This document shows, one piece after another, positions 1-11,679 of a stretch of 64,000 nucleotides of DNA (position 1 is its first letter; every line of letters begins with the position of its first letter). A model generated the notes under the pieces. It did no database searches. It was not told the origin of the DNA and saw only the letters and a program-made list of their open reading frames with translations. Made by a program: the position numbers and the translations under genes. Location of the stretch: contig NC_057767.1 of the NCBI RefSeq assembly GCF_010389155.1, positions 1,302,001 through 1,366,000 of the forward strand. The letters run 5' to 3'. The stretch is from Erigeron canadensis (Eukaryota; Streptophyta; Magnoliopsida; Asterales; Asteraceae).

Positions 1-975
1 TATTATATATTTGATAGGGAGATACGAGTAAACTAATTAAGATACCTACGAATTAATAAAATTCCAAAAGTGAAGACGATGAATTACTGACCACAAAGTT
101 AAAATATTCATAGTCATTATCAACCTGACTGCATGGACTTGTTCCTTTCATATTTATTTCCATGACTTGTTCATTCCATATTCATAGAGCCTCTCCATCT
201 CCCATCTATAAAGTTAAAAGAGGATGAAAGATTGCGGGCGAGATCGATGGTGGTAGCCGCCCCCAGTCTCTCCCATGCCATTCCGCTTGGAATAAAACCT
301 TTGACCTCTGTCTCGAATATCCAACTTTGTTGGTTTCTCATCGACTCAAAAGAAGACCACTAATATATGAAGTCATGGTACATGAAAAGTAGCATATTGA
401 TGTTAACCCTTTTTCTTTGAGTTGTCTTAAGTTGAATTTTGTGTTAAGCAAGTTATACATATTTCTGAAGCTTTCTTATGGTTAAACTTTACCCGCTCGA
501 GCTGTATCTTGATATTTCAAGTGCGGTTAGCAATAGGATGAAAAACCCATCTAAATACGGTACTTTAATTTATAATTGTACGTGACTCGTAATTAAGTAC
601 GTGTTAAGTCTTGTTCGACTTGATAAACCCATCTAAAATCCCATCACATGAACTATTTCAAGTTAGTCAAGTCTTAAACTCTTAAAGATATTTCAACTCC
701 GTTGATCAATAAGTTTAATGTTGAGTTTTCGATTGTGCTACAGGGGAACAACTATGAGAATGAAGGCGGATGTTGTACGACAATAATTATTGTGTTGTTA
801 TGTTATAGGTTATAAATTTCTTCCATTTGTAATATAATTTGACTAAGGATTTATATAAGATTTGAAAGTTTGAAAGCTATAATATATCATGTGTATATTC
901 AATTGCAATCATCCCTCTATATAACTAAGAGGGGATATGTTTTTTCTTATATGGCATTTTTAGTTTGTTGCCACA
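1..975. other. AT-rich intergenic stretch, no gene seen
   Basis: No open frame resembling a known protein is visible here. The 230-360 interval is less AT-rich and has an AATAAA at about 290. It could be the end of an old LTR or transcript, but no matching partner was found in the window. Confidence 0.4.
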
Positions 976-1802
976 CTAGCTAATAAACCCGGGTTCAACC
1001 CGGACCGTTTAATTAAATATTTAAAATGAACAAATATATAGACTTATGTATGTAATTTAGGAGAGTTTTATGTATGTCTGGTTCAACCCTATTTGCTTCT
1101 TTGGTTTGCTGGGAGGGGGTTTAGGAGAGTTTTTACACATACCGCTCGTAATTGTTGGATTCCTGCTTAGTTGTACGCACATGGACATGTTTAAAGGTTT
1201 TAATGCCCTTTTTACTATATATTGTCCATTTTGTGCTAAAGTGTGTAATGTGGTGTCTGCTATTATTTTCTAATTGTAATGTAGTCAGACGATATTCGAC
1301 CAACATGTATATATGGTTACTAAAATTTTACACTCTCTATATTTTGCCTCTTTTTGGCGAGAAATCCTTTTGGAAGCAACCTATGTACCTTCATGGCTTC
1401 ATGTAGGGGTAAGGTTGTCTACATTCTACCTCCCCCAAACTCGGCTTTTGCCGGATTGGGTATCGTTTTTGTTGTTATATGTAATTTGTTATCAATATAT
1501 TACGAGTATATTTTTTGATATGGAGATAGCAATATACTTATAAAGATGAAAATTAATATATAAACTGATTATGGTGATGAAAAGGTAAAAAGTAAATAAC
1601 ATAAATCAATGGTAGATATAAAATTAAAAATAAAGAATTTAAGAAAAATAATTTGTAGAAAATAAAGAGCTTAAAGAGTTTTTAAAAATAAAAAAAAACA
1701 ATTATGACATCATAAATTTTTAAAAAATAGCTTAAAAAAATGTTAGCATGTCACATAAGAAAAAAAGTTCTAGAAACAATTCTCTATTATTAATATAAGA
1801 GA
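976..1802 (-). mobile_element. Non-autonomous Helitron-like element, 827 bp
   Basis: Read on the - strand the element starts TCTCTTATATTAATAATAG (top-strand 1802 downward) and ends CTAG (976-979). It is flanked by A and T, as expected for Helitron insertion between A and T. Just inside the 3' end is a GC-rich hairpin, CCGGGTTGAACCCGG, with stem CCGGG/CCCGG. The terminus is nearly identical to those at 7068 and 37804. No helicase is encoded, and the short open frames inside (1070-1543) resemble nothing known. The boundaries rest on structure only. Confidence 0.7.
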
Positions 1803-2040
1803 TTAGATTTTTAATGAGTTGTCATTTTATCCTAATTTTTAAAATAAATTCCTATTTATAAATAATAAAATAATTATATAAATGTACCTTCATTAGATAT
1901 ATACGTAGGTTTAGGCAAAAAAAAATCAATATATATTTAAATTTTATTTTATAAATATAAGTGTACCTTCATTAGATATATACGTTGGTTTAGGCAAAAA
2001 TTTTGTAGGTTTTTAATAAATATAATAAAATAGTTTATTA

Positions 2041-2049
2041 TATTAAGTT
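2041..2049. repeat. 9-bp target site duplication, left copy (TATTAAGTT)
   Basis: A perfect direct repeat of 3380-3388 lies immediately outside the terminal inverted repeats of the element at 2050-3379. A 9-bp duplication is the usual signature of Mutator-like transposition. Confidence 0.85.
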
Positions 2050-3379
2050 GAGTAAATTACACTTTTCGTCCCTAAAGTTGGCACGTTTTTCACTTTTCAT
2101 CCTTAAAGTTTAAAAATTATAATTTTGACCCTAAAGTTGGCCAATTTTTTCAATAACCGTCCCTCACCAAACGTCGTTACGTTTCAGCCGTTAAGTAGGT
2201 CACGTGCAAAACACCTGAGGGACTGAAAGTGCAAAAAATTACAAGTTCAGGGACGAAAAATGAAAATTACTTTTCTATTGTCGGAAAACTTCATCTTCTC
2301 CGGCTGAGTGGCCGGAAAATTCGCCGGAAAACTTGGAATGTCGATATCTCACTCGTTTCTTCGAATTAGACCACGAAACCACCACCAAACTTCTCAAAAT
2401 TCATTTCCGCACGAATCCTAACAATTAAAAAGATAAATGACGTGGTGCAACTACTTATAAGTAATACAGAGTAACAAATAGAAATTCATACGTAGCAACA
2501 TGATGAATAAATAAACGTATTTGCAAAATTCTAAGTGGTCTTACTACCAAGAAATTGATAAGATCGTTACTAAAGTCTTATTGGTTTCAGAACTATGGCT
2601 ACCATTGACTGATACTGTTTGACTCCAATATAAGCACTTTTGAAGCTCCAAAGTTCTTGAGCTTCACTGATTCTGTGACAGAGATGAAGATGAGGATGAA
2701 TCTCAAGGTTGCACTACCATTTTGGCAATATCGGTCGCTCAGGTTACGCAGGTGGATTTAACTTTAGCTGCTCAAAAAACCATAACAATGTATAATATTG
2801 AGAATTTCCAGAAAAAGCTCTGCATTTGTCAAGATGCAGATGATAGTAAAAACTTTGTTTAATTTATTTGTAATAAGTTAGTCAGCTTTCCACCTTTAAT
2901 GTTATTGCAAATGCGTAGTTATTCATGACAATAGCTATAAATAATTCGAGGGCTGTAAATTCACATAAGAGAACAGTAGCTTTGCACGTCATTTATCTTT
3001 TTAATTGTTAGGATTCGTGCGGAAATAAATTTTGAGAAGTTTGGTGGTGGTTTCGTGGTCTAATTCGAAGAAACGAGTGAGATATCGACATTCCAAGTTT
3101 TCCGGCGAATTTTCCGGCCACTCAGCCGGAGAAGATGAAGTTTTCCGACAACAGAAAAGTAATTTTCATTTTTCGTCCCTGAACTTGTAATTTTTTGCAC
3201 TTTCAGTCCCTCACGTGTTTTGCACGTGACCTACTTAACGGCTGAAACTTAACGACGTTTGGTGAGGGACGGTTATTGAAAAAATTGGCCAACTTTAGGG
3301 TCAAAATTGGAATTTTTAAACTTTTGGGATGAAAAATGAAAAACATGCCAATTTCAGGGACGAAAAGTGTAATTTACTC
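2050..3379. mobile_element. Mutator-like non-autonomous element with ~395-bp terminal inverted repeats
   Basis: The left arm (2050-2444) and right arm (2985-3379) are near-perfect inverted copies, starting GAGTAAATTACAC and ending GTGTAATTTACTC. Perfect 9-bp duplications TATTAAGTT flank both ends. The high arm similarity and intact duplication suggest a fairly recent insertion. The 540-bp core (2445-2984) has no long open frame and no transposase. A decayed relative lies at 16345-16593. I infer a MULE from the duplication length and long arms; the family is not identified. Confidence 0.85.
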
Positions 3380-3388
3380 TATTAAGTT
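3380..3388. repeat. 9-bp target site duplication, right copy (TATTAAGTT)
   Basis: Identical to 2041-2049 and directly abuts the right inverted repeat. Confidence 0.85.
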
Positions 3389-3934
3389 TGTAGGTTATAG
3401 ATAAGTTTTTATATTATTTTTTAAATAAAAATCGGTCCATTTTTTAAATGAAATATCATATCTTAAGTTTGTTAGACATTGTATTCTTTTCCTATCATTA
3501 TTAGCACTACTTTTAAAAAGATTTAATATAAAAATAAAGCTTGCAATAACAAAGGATAGAAAAGGAAAAAATGTTAAGAAACGGATGACCTTACATTCTT
3601 ACCCCAAAAGGTTGGAAAGAAAGAATAATATTAAATGACAAAACTTAATAACTACTTTCGTTTGATTGCCAAAAATTTTAAATTTAAATTTAATATTGTC
3701 TAGAATAAAAATTACATATATATCAATTATATTCAATTATTTTAAATATAATATGGTAAAAAAAATTTCATCATTTATATAAATAAAATTCAATATCTTA
3801 CTCATATTTAATATTGAATTATTTTAAATATAAAAATTTCATCATTTATATTGAATTATTTTCCATTTTTATTTTTCATTTCCTCCCTCTCCTTCTTCTT
3901 ACATCCCTAACATGTTTTCTAGTTTTTTAATTAG

Positions 3935-4571
3935 AAAGTATTTTCAAAATTTTTATTTGTTTTCTAAAAAATAAAAACCTTCTCATTTTCTAGAAAATTC
4001 AAAATGAAAAACCATAAAACATTTTCTACAGCTAAACGGGGCCTTAAATATCAATAAAATGAAATCTTGTATACATGTTTAAACTTTCAAAGTTTAATTT
4101 AATTTAATGTGTTTCACTATAAGTCTGTAATGAGCCCATTATTGCTCGGGCTGTGAATCTTCTGGACTTGGCTAATTCCTATAAATATTTACTTGTGGGC
4201 TTCCATTTCCAGCCCAAAGAAAACTGTTTCAATCTAAATGTGTTCGATAATCAATTCGAAAATATACTGGTAAAGTATTTTCAAAATTTTTATTTGTTTT
4301 CTAAAAAATAAAAACCTTCTCATTTTCTAGAAAATTCAAAATGAAAAACCATAAAACATTTTCTATAATCAAACGGGGCTTAAATATCAATAACATGAAA
4401 TCTTGTATACATGTTTAAACTTTCAAAGTTTAATTTAATTGCTCGGGCTGTGAATCTTTTGGACTTGGCTAATTCCTATAAATATTTACTTGTGGGCTTC
4501 CATTTCCAGCCCAAAGAAAACTGTTTCAATCTAAATGTGTTCGATAATCAATTCGAAAATATACTGGTAAA
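3935..4571. repeat. Tandem duplication, two copies of a ~337-bp unit
   Basis: Copy 1 is 3935-4271 and copy 2 is about 4272-4571. Both begin AAAGTATTTTCAAAATTTTT and end near ATACTGGTAAA. Copy 2 lacks about 37 bases present in copy 1 (around 4104-4140, including TGAGCCCATTATT). The copies are otherwise nearly identical, pointing to a recent local duplication. No coding content was recognised. Confidence 0.85.
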
Positions 4572-4615
4572 ACAAGTATGATGGTTTATGATGTTTGGTT
4601 TTAAATTATAAGAAA

Positions 4616-5012
4616 CGAGAGTAAGTACCCGCGTGTTGCGGCGGTGAGATGATGGGGTGATAGGTCATAAAGTGTGATAGTCAAATGCCTTAACCGTACG
4701 GTTCCGCCCTCAGATTTAAAAATTCATCGAAAGTATATCGAATGACATCTCTAATGAAAGAGCATGAAATTTTAAGAACACCCATATAACTTTTTTAATT
4801 TATCGATGTACGGTTTGTGAGATAAAAGATTATGAATGAATTGGAGGAATAAATTATTTATGAAGAAGAGAGGAAAAAATGATTGGTTGAGATTTAAGGA
4901 GAGATAAATGGTGTTTGGTAATATAGAATTGATATAAGGGGCATTTTGGGAAAGTAAATGTTGAAATTAAAATGTTAGACAAGGGAGAATCTGCTTTATA
5001 ATATAGTATAGA
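4616..5012 (-). mobile_element. Short Helitron-like element with CTCG 3' end, 397 bp
   Basis: On the - strand it starts TCTATACTATATTATAAAGC and ends with the hairpin region GCCGCAACACGCGGG followed by TACTTACTCTCG. The flanks are A (4615) and T (5013). The A|TC start, 3' hairpin and A-T insertion site are Helitron features, but the final bases are CTCG instead of the usual CTRR. The element at 19204-19492 has the same noncanonical end, so the two appear to form a family. Confidence 0.55.
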
Positions 5013-5087
5013 TAGTAACGGTCAAGTTGAAAAAGGAATGAAGAAAAAAATAATAAGATTATTCTTAAAAAATGAGAAAAAGGATTA

Positions 5088-5603
5088 GGATTAGGATTCT
5101 CTAAAGTTACTCTAATTTCATAGGTGAAGTTGGAGTAACTTCAACAATTAGATTAAGGGTTTAGTGCTACGGAATGCAATAAACTATGACCGAAAAGTTA
5201 TAGTGTGCACGAACTAACAATTTTCTTTATTTTATGGCAGGAAAATGGCTAAATATACTAAAGTGGATAAATTACCTTCAATTTTTATTTTAAGAGCCAT
5301 ATCACCCATTAAGTTTTGCCATGTTGACAAGATGGCATTCGTATCCTCTGATTCTTTTTTTTTTTAGGACTCACAAAATCAATATATACAAAACAAGATC
5401 AAACTAAGAGAAATGTAACACAGTTACTGACATTTCAATGAGAAAATGACTTACGCCTGCAACAAACGAACTAAGGTTTCCGGATGTCAAAGCCATATAA
5501 CAGTAATCGATATGGATTGAAATCAAAATCATCGTGAATCTTCTTCTTCTTCACCTATTACATACGTTACAATTTAACTGCAAATTCATAAACCCTAATT
5601 ACT

Positions 5604-5634
<31 letters not shown>

Positions 5635-6950
5635 ATAAAGGGTATGGAGAGAATGTGTTGCTGATGGAGGAGAATGTGTACTCTGATTCATTAAACATAT
5701 GTATACATCTATATCTATAGATAAATTAGACACCATCACCTCCATCAATTTCCGGCATCAACATCACCACCATTACCGGCTCCATAGTAACGGCATCAAC
5801 ATCACCTCCATCAAATTTCGGTCGCCACTTTTGCAACACACCCTAATCCTCAAACAAGCATCAACCAAAACCCACCATCACCGCCATCAAATTTCCGTCG
5901 TCTACATAATCACCATCACCGGATCCGTAGCAGCGGAAATCACCACCGTCGCCATTTCCGGCAACAAACCCTAAAAAAGTTATGAAAGATCAAAATTATT
6001 ATCATAGATCTGTAAATCATATATGACTTGCAAAATTATAAGATCAAAATTCAAACTTCGTTTTGCTGTATCAATCATCGTAGCCGGGAAAGAAAATGAA
6101 ATCACTCACATACACCAATTATTTCACCATAGATCTGGTTGCTTGGGATTTTTCAAGTGTTAAAGGATTCCGCTGGTGGGGAAAATCGATTGGTACTCCC
6201 AATACCATTATCATTCTTGTGTGTGTAGTGTGTGTGTTTGTGCGTGACCCTGTGTGTGTATCTGTGTGTAGTGTGTAGTGTGTGTGGTGATATATATGTG
6301 TGTATATATATATATATATGTAATATGTAATGTGCAAATAAAATATTTTTTAGTTTTGTTTAATAAATAAATCAAATCCACGTAAGCAGGCCACATAGGC
6401 GGTCAACGTTATAAAGTCAAAGTGGTGACCGTCTACCTTTTTACCCGGTTAGTTTTGAATGCTATAGAACTTTTTAGCAGGTTTCCACCATAGAATAAAG
6501 AAAATCGTTAGTTCGTTTGTTGTAGGCGTAAGTCATTTTCTCATTGAAATGTCAGTAACTGTGTTACATTTCTCTTGTTTGATCTTGTTTTGTATACATT
6601 GATTTTGTGAGTCCTAAAAAAAAAAAAATCAAAGGATACGAATGTCATCTTGTCAACATGGCAAAACTTAATGGGTGATATGGCTCGTAAAATAAAAATC
6701 GAAGGTAATTTATCCACTTTAGTATATTTAGCCATTTTCTTGTCATAAAATAAAGAAAATCGTTAGTTCGTGCACACTATAACTTTTCGGTCATAATTTA
6801 TTGCATTCCGTAGCACTAAACCCTTCGATTAAATCCAATGATCATGATTAAAAGTTGATGTTTTAATTTTGACCATTAGATTTAATTCAATGGTTGAAGT
6901 TACTCCAACTTCACCTATGAAGTTGAAGTAACTTTAGAGAATCTTAATCC
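5088..6950. mobile_element. Outer inverted-repeat element interrupted by the MULE at 5157-6823
   Basis: The left arm (5088-5143, GGATTAGGATTCTCTAAAG and onward) is the inverted copy of the right arm (6888-6950, ending CTTTAGAGAATCTTAATCC). Both arms contain TTCATAGGTGAAGTTGGAGT or its complement. The arms lie outside the MULE at 5157-6823, so the MULE inserted into an older short MITE. The ends resemble the 167-bp MITE at 32037-32203, which also starts with GGATTCTCT near its tip. Confidence 0.6.
5157..6823. mobile_element. Mutator-like non-autonomous element, 1.67 kb, ~317-bp inverted repeats
   Basis: The left arm (5157-5475) and right arm (6508-6823) are inverted copies, starting GGGTTTAGTGCTACGGAATG. 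The flanking 9-mers TTAGATTAA (5148-5156) and TTCGATTAA (6824-6832) differ at one base and fit a Mutator target duplication. The roughly 1-kb core holds a GT microsatellite (about 5607-5632), a His/Thr-rich open frame (5699-5974) that looks like low-complexity coding by chance, and a TG/TA-rich tract (6217-6320). No transposase is present. Parts of the core could be captured gene sequence, but none is identifiable. Confidence 0.8.
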
Positions 6951-7067
6951 AAAAAATGATAGTATACAGTTAGACCATTTATTTTACTTTTACAGTTTTA
7001 CTAGTTTTCAAAAACTTCTTAAAGGAAGAATTGAAAGTCAAAATTTATTTATATATAATACCATAAA

Positions 7068-7502
7068 CTAGTTAATTAACCCGGGTTCAACCCGAACATG
7101 TTAATTAAAATTTTAAAATTATAAAATATATTAAATAATATATCTAATGTTTGTTATTAACATATTATAACTTGATACAAATCTAATAATTCAACTAATT
7201 AACGCAATAATTATATAGTTAATAAATCAACTAACACAATAACAATTTTAAAAATAAAAATGACTACTACATTAAGTAAATAAAAAAAGATATTTTATTT
7301 GTAATATTATATAATAAAGAATTTTTTTTCTTTAATTAAATGATTAATACTTTTATTAAAGATGTAAAAGGCTTTTTTATTTTATTTATATATGACATCA
7401 TAATTAAATAAAATAATTTTTAAGGTGAAATATGATTTTGCTACATCAAAAATTTTTTAAAAATACTTATAGGAAACCATCTTGTTTTATTATATATAGA
7501 GA
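7068..7502 (-). mobile_element. Non-autonomous Helitron, 435 bp
   Basis: On the - strand it starts TCTCTATATATAATAAAAC (from 7502) and ends GAACCCGGGTTAATTAACTAG (7068-7088, shortened here by the flanking base). It lies between A (7067) and T (7503). The subterminal hairpin is formed by CGGGTTGAACCCG. Its last ~20 bases match those of the helicase-bearing copy ending at 37804, which supports common ancestry. No coding sequence is seen. Confidence 0.75.
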
Positions 7503-7599
7503 TTAGTTAAATGAAAAAAGAAAAATACAAGTAATCAATAAGAAAAGATAGAGTAATGCCAAGTAAATTATTTTCAAAAAATAATGATATCATCACAAG

Positions 7600-7650
7600 T
7601 TTATTTTATACTCCGTATATATCAAAAATAATACGGAGTATTTTTTAAAG
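7600..7650. repeat. Small inverted repeat (TACTCCGTAT / ATACGGAGTA)
   Basis: TATACTCCGTAT and AATACGGAGTATT form a hairpin with a short AT loop. Single copies of the motif occur elsewhere (about 15330). It is probably a very small MITE or its remnant. Confidence 0.5.
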
Positions 7651-7904
7651 ACGAGTCTAATATTCGTCGAAACAATCGGCAACTCTTAGGTTCAAAATGC
7701 CACCAACATACCTCGATAAAACAAAAAGAAAGAATTGCCTAAGCTATTTCTTGAGAAAAATGATCGGTGACAATTGACAAACACATCCAAAATCAAGGTG
7801 ATTTTTAAATGGGTTTATAGATAGATAATTATGGTTTCTCACAATAATCCTCTTGATTATATAATTATGATGAGAAAAGTGAGTATAGGGTTGTCACACA
7901 CTAA

Positions 7905-8025
7905 ATAACTGGGTAAAAAACCTCTCACATATTAATATTTTAATATTAATGAATAAATGATGGGCCTCCTGATTTTTATGGAATAAAAAATCAAGATGTG
8001 AGAGATTTTTCATCCAAGTTGGGTG
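7905..8025. repeat. Palindromic short element (MITE-like)
   Basis: ACTGGGTAAAAAACCTCTCACAT near 7907 pairs with ATGTGAGAGATTTTTCATCC near 7995. The middle is a palindromic ATTAATATTTTAATATTAAT tract. Its right side is the insertion site of the hAT-like element that follows. Confidence 0.45.
8018..8025. repeat. 8-bp target site duplication, left copy (GTTGGGTG)
   Basis: Identical to 8555-8562, and both copies abut the inverted ends of the element between them. An 8-bp duplication is typical of hAT elements. Confidence 0.8.
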
Positions 8026-8554
8026 TAAGGGTGTTCATTATTTGGATTAGCCGGATAACCCACCCAATCCATTTGACTTGTGGACTATTTGGATTGGGTT
8101 ATTCGGATTTGGTTTGGTGTTTTGGTGAAACCGATTAAGCAAGTTGTTAAATGGTTTGGTTTTGGTTTAGAAGATTTTCAATTGGGGTCTAACCGAAACC
8201 CGATTAAGCATTTACTAATTAATAAAACAATAATAACCTAATTTAAATGACATAAATACAACTTCAATTATTTTAATAGTTAAATCCAAAAAAATCTTAA
8301 TACACATGGTTATTTGAATAACCTTACCATGAATAAACAAAATGGTGTACATTAACATTCGGATTGTATGATTATTCAAATATACTAAATTAAAACTTGA
8401 AAACGTTTTTTATTTGGGTAATCCAAAACCCGGCCAAATAACCCGAACTTTATTTGGATGGCCACATATATGGATTGGGTAATAGGCGGTTTACTAATTT
8501 TTAAAAAACCGAATAACTCTATTCCCCCGAAACCCGGCCAAATGAACACCCCTA
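8026..8554. mobile_element. hAT-like non-autonomous element, 529 bp
   Basis: The ends are TAAGGGTGTTCATTATTTGG on the left and CCAAATGAACACCCCTA on the right, imperfect inverted repeats. They are flanked by perfect 8-bp duplications GTTGGGTG (8018-8025 and 8555-8562). Internal sequence is rich in GGATTGGG/CCGGATAACCC-type motifs and their complements, as in subterminal repeats. No transposase frame is present. Confidence 0.8.
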
Positions 8555-8562
8555 GTTGGGTG
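8555..8562. repeat. 8-bp target site duplication, right copy (GTTGGGTG)
   Basis: Perfect match to 8018-8025, directly after the right inverted end. Confidence 0.8.
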
Positions 8563-9171
8563 GTATTGTCCCACACATTCACTTATGTAAAAATCAAACG
8601 ATAAATAATGAATGAAAAATAATGCATTATACATGTTGAATATTTAAGAACTAAAAATGATTACTAAACTAAATTTTAGCAGAATTAATTATTTCTCATA
8701 TATATTCTCGTATATATATAAATATATATGTGTGTGTACGTGTGCGCGCGGACACGCCTGTGTTCAATAAAAAAAGATCATATACTTTATCCTCGGTCCC
8801 TTCATTTTCGATCTGCATTTGGATCGAATTAAACCAAGATTGGGAGCAAAATCAAAGGTGAAAAAAAATACCAAGGATTTGACCAGTTGTGCTTGATTTG
8901 GGCTTATCCAAAGACGGTTTCGAGTGATTTTCAGGTGTGTTCGAATTAGGGTCATAATGTTCATCCATACTTGGTATAGTGATATAGGACTATAGGTTAT
9001 TTTTTGACAGGTGACTCCCAGTGAGAAACCAAAGGCCATCACCATTAAATGGTGAACTTCTAACTCAACAGCGAATAGTCAGTTGTCTAAACTGAATTCG
9101 TTATCATGAGTCGAGCAACGGTTTTAATAAAAGAACCTCACTAGGTCCCATTAACAATTAGAAATCGAGAA
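8563..9171. other. Intergenic stretch, no gene seen
   Basis: A TATATA/TGTGTG low-complexity patch lies at 8700-8760. The longest open frame (minus strand, 8764-9045) has no recognisable family and biased low-complexity residues, so it is not called. Confidence 0.4.
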
Positions 9172-10011
9172 TCTTTTATTATACTAAAGCACAGTTGCTC
9201 TAATAACTTATCGACCAATCATCGCTCTCGATTTCGTAATGTTGACTTTTGTTTTCAATTTTGACTTTAATTTACACTTTTTTGTTTTCCATCACAAATT
9301 TACACTTTCTACCCAATAATTTCGATATAATAAATAAATAATAATATCTTATATATATCCGATAGAATAATATCTAATATTATCCAATAAAATAATAACT
9401 AATATATATCCAATAATATGTTCTATATATATATATATATCTATCAAGATCTTAATAGTAATTGACTAATTGTAATATTTTAATATTAATAGAGACAATT
9501 GAACTTATTGCTTATTAGCCAATTATATCGCTCGATTTATCAAATTGACTCTCGATAATGTCACCATTTAGTTTTTTACATAATTTTATTTAATTAATAA
9601 AAAAAATAACTAAAATAATTATTTTACAATGTTATTAAAATTGGTTTCTATCTACAAAGTCCAGTTTTCACACAAGAATAATTGTACATCGCAGTATCTC
9701 GAGTTAAGTCGAGAAGGGACTCTAAGGTGTTAATATGTGACAAAGATAAAAAGAGAAAAGACATTACAATAAATTTCGTCTATAAAAAAGTTTTTCAACT
9801 ACCGAATGAGGGTATATGCTTCCAATATTATTTTTTACATTAGTTTTCTTTCTATTAGCTTAACATTCTTGACATTTGAATTAAACACATAAAATCTACA
9901 TATATCTTCAACTTTGAATTTATAAGCTTTTATGAGTTACATGTATTAATATATATTTTTAATAATATCATAAGTGTCGTTTTCAGTGTTGGACACGGGT
10001 CTAAAATCTAG
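9172..10011 (+). mobile_element. Non-autonomous Helitron, 840 bp, + orientation
   Basis: The start is TCTTTTATTATACTAAAGC after an A (9171). The end is ACGGGTCTAAAATCTAG (to 10011) before a T (10012). A GTGTTGGACAC hairpin lies about 12 bases from the 3' end. The interior is AT-rich with no helicase or captured gene recognised. It is the opposite orientation to most other Helitrons in the window. Confidence 0.65.
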
Positions 10012-10837
10012 TTAATAAAGTATAGCTTTGCGTTTAACAAGATACATATTACATACAGATACCATTTTATTTGATATGTACATCACATTTATGCACTAAT
10101 GATCGACTTGTATAATCACCTACAAAACTTATATATTGTGAATTTGTGATTGTGATTAATAAATAAAAGCAATAATACTTATATCACATTTTATCATTAT
10201 GTTACGAGTATTTAAATAGATAGATAGACTAAAAAAAAGGTGGATGATGTAATGACTTTTGTAAAGAAGAAAGGTAAATGAAGAGTAGTTATTATTGTTT
10301 TAAGTGAAGAGTCGTTCTCGTTGCATGGAAAGTTAACCCCTACTCTACTACTGCCCCCCTGCCCCTGCTCTCCCATGCCAGACACGAGTCAAATATGTAC
10401 TCGTAACTCTTTTACTGTACAAAATTGCAAAAGGGATTTGATATTAGAAAGAGTCTCGGGACTTTTCAAAAAAAAAAAAGAAAGAGTCTCGGGATATATG
10501 TCAACAAAACACTAAAATGTACGACTTTTCTTTTTTATAGGTTCTATTTTCACTTTATTTATTCAATAAACTAAACAATTGATTATAGATCATTGGTATT
10601 GACTTATTGTTATCATAGTGATCATATGAACCAATTATATGAAAATTGTAAGGTTATATATTCAAATCTTGTCAAAAGTAAGTGAAGAAATATATATTAT
10701 ACTTCATGTGTGAGGGTATGTTTTACCGGGCATGATTTTTATACATTGTACGTTCTGAGTACCAAGATGGTACATAGGACTAGAGATTCTCACTTATCCA
10801 CCCTTTTTTCATGTTCCTAAACTCTATAGTACATTAA
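10012..10837. other. Intergenic stretch, no gene seen
   Basis: Only simple-sequence and A-rich tracts are visible. Around 10640-10690 a weak tRNA B-box-like motif (TATTCAAATCTTG) hints at an old tRNA-derived retroposon, but there are no ends or duplication to support it. Confidence 0.35.
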
Positions 10838-11394
10838 GGGTGTGTTTGATAACACATAATGATTTAGCACTGAATGATTCTAAAGCATGAATGGTTCAAA
10901 ACCCTTAATAGATTTTACACCGAATGAAAAATATATGTTTGATACTTGTTTCTGGATGAGTAATCTGGATGACAAAAATGACATATTTAACCATCTTCAA
11001 GACCAAACACTATATAAGACCATTACAAAAATAACATCATTTTAATTTTAAAAAAAAAAACATAACATAAATTAAATACTATGATAAAATCAAGCTTTTC
11101 AACTACAATTCAAATTTTCTAAGAAATAAAATAAAATAAAATAATTTTGTGAACACCACACCAAAATTCCCCTTCATATCCTTACCGAAGGATATAAAAG
11201 TGAAGCTAAAGCCTCGTTTCAATTTGGATGGATATGCTCATACAAACAGGATTTGCTTTACAAATTCCTTCGTAATCTATAAATCTTTTATGTTTAATAA
11301 AATACGTTAAACCTAATTTTTATATATACTAAACCCACTAGCAAAAAATACTGAAGTGATATATCTATATAAGTATATATATGTATGTATGTTT

Positions 11395-11653
11395 GGGGAA
11401 AAGATAAAATGAGTCCATCTAAAAAAAGTCTAAAAAAAATCCATGTAACTTACACATGACTCCGACCACCACTATGATCATCTCCCACCACCACCATGAT
11501 TTTCCGGTCACCGCGTCGCCGGAAAATCATGTCTTAGTGTTTTTACAAAAAAATCTTGTATATCGTAGTAGATGATGATGGTGGTGTGTAAATTACAAAA
11601 ATCAATGGACTTTTTTTGGACTTTTTTTAGGTGGACTCATTTTATCTTACCCC
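11395..11653. mobile_element. Foldback MITE, 259 bp
   Basis: The left end GGGGAAAAGATAAAATGAGTCC and right end GGACTCATTTTATCTTACCCC are inverted copies, extended inward by AAAAAAAGTC/GACTTTTTTT. The flanking 9-mers TGTATGTTT and TATTTGTTT agree at 7 of 9 bases. It shares ends and internal segments (TTAGTGTTTTTACAAAAAA, GTAGATGATGATGG) with the element at 23249-23617. Confidence 0.7.
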
Positions 11654-11679
11654 TATTTGTTTGTACGTATATATATATA

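Noticed and set aside
1..360. Solo LTR at the window start
   Set aside because: AATAAA and a GC-richer patch are present, but there is no TG...CA boundary pair or target duplication to support it.
5699..5974. 91-residue + strand open frame inside the MULE core
   Set aside because: His/Thr/Ser-rich low-complexity reading produced by CATCACCACC-type repeats; no family resemblance and no start or splice context.
6119..6396. Open frames on the - strand over 6119-6396
   Set aside because: Translations of TG/TA simple sequence (THTHTTH and IYIYIY runs); not protein-coding.
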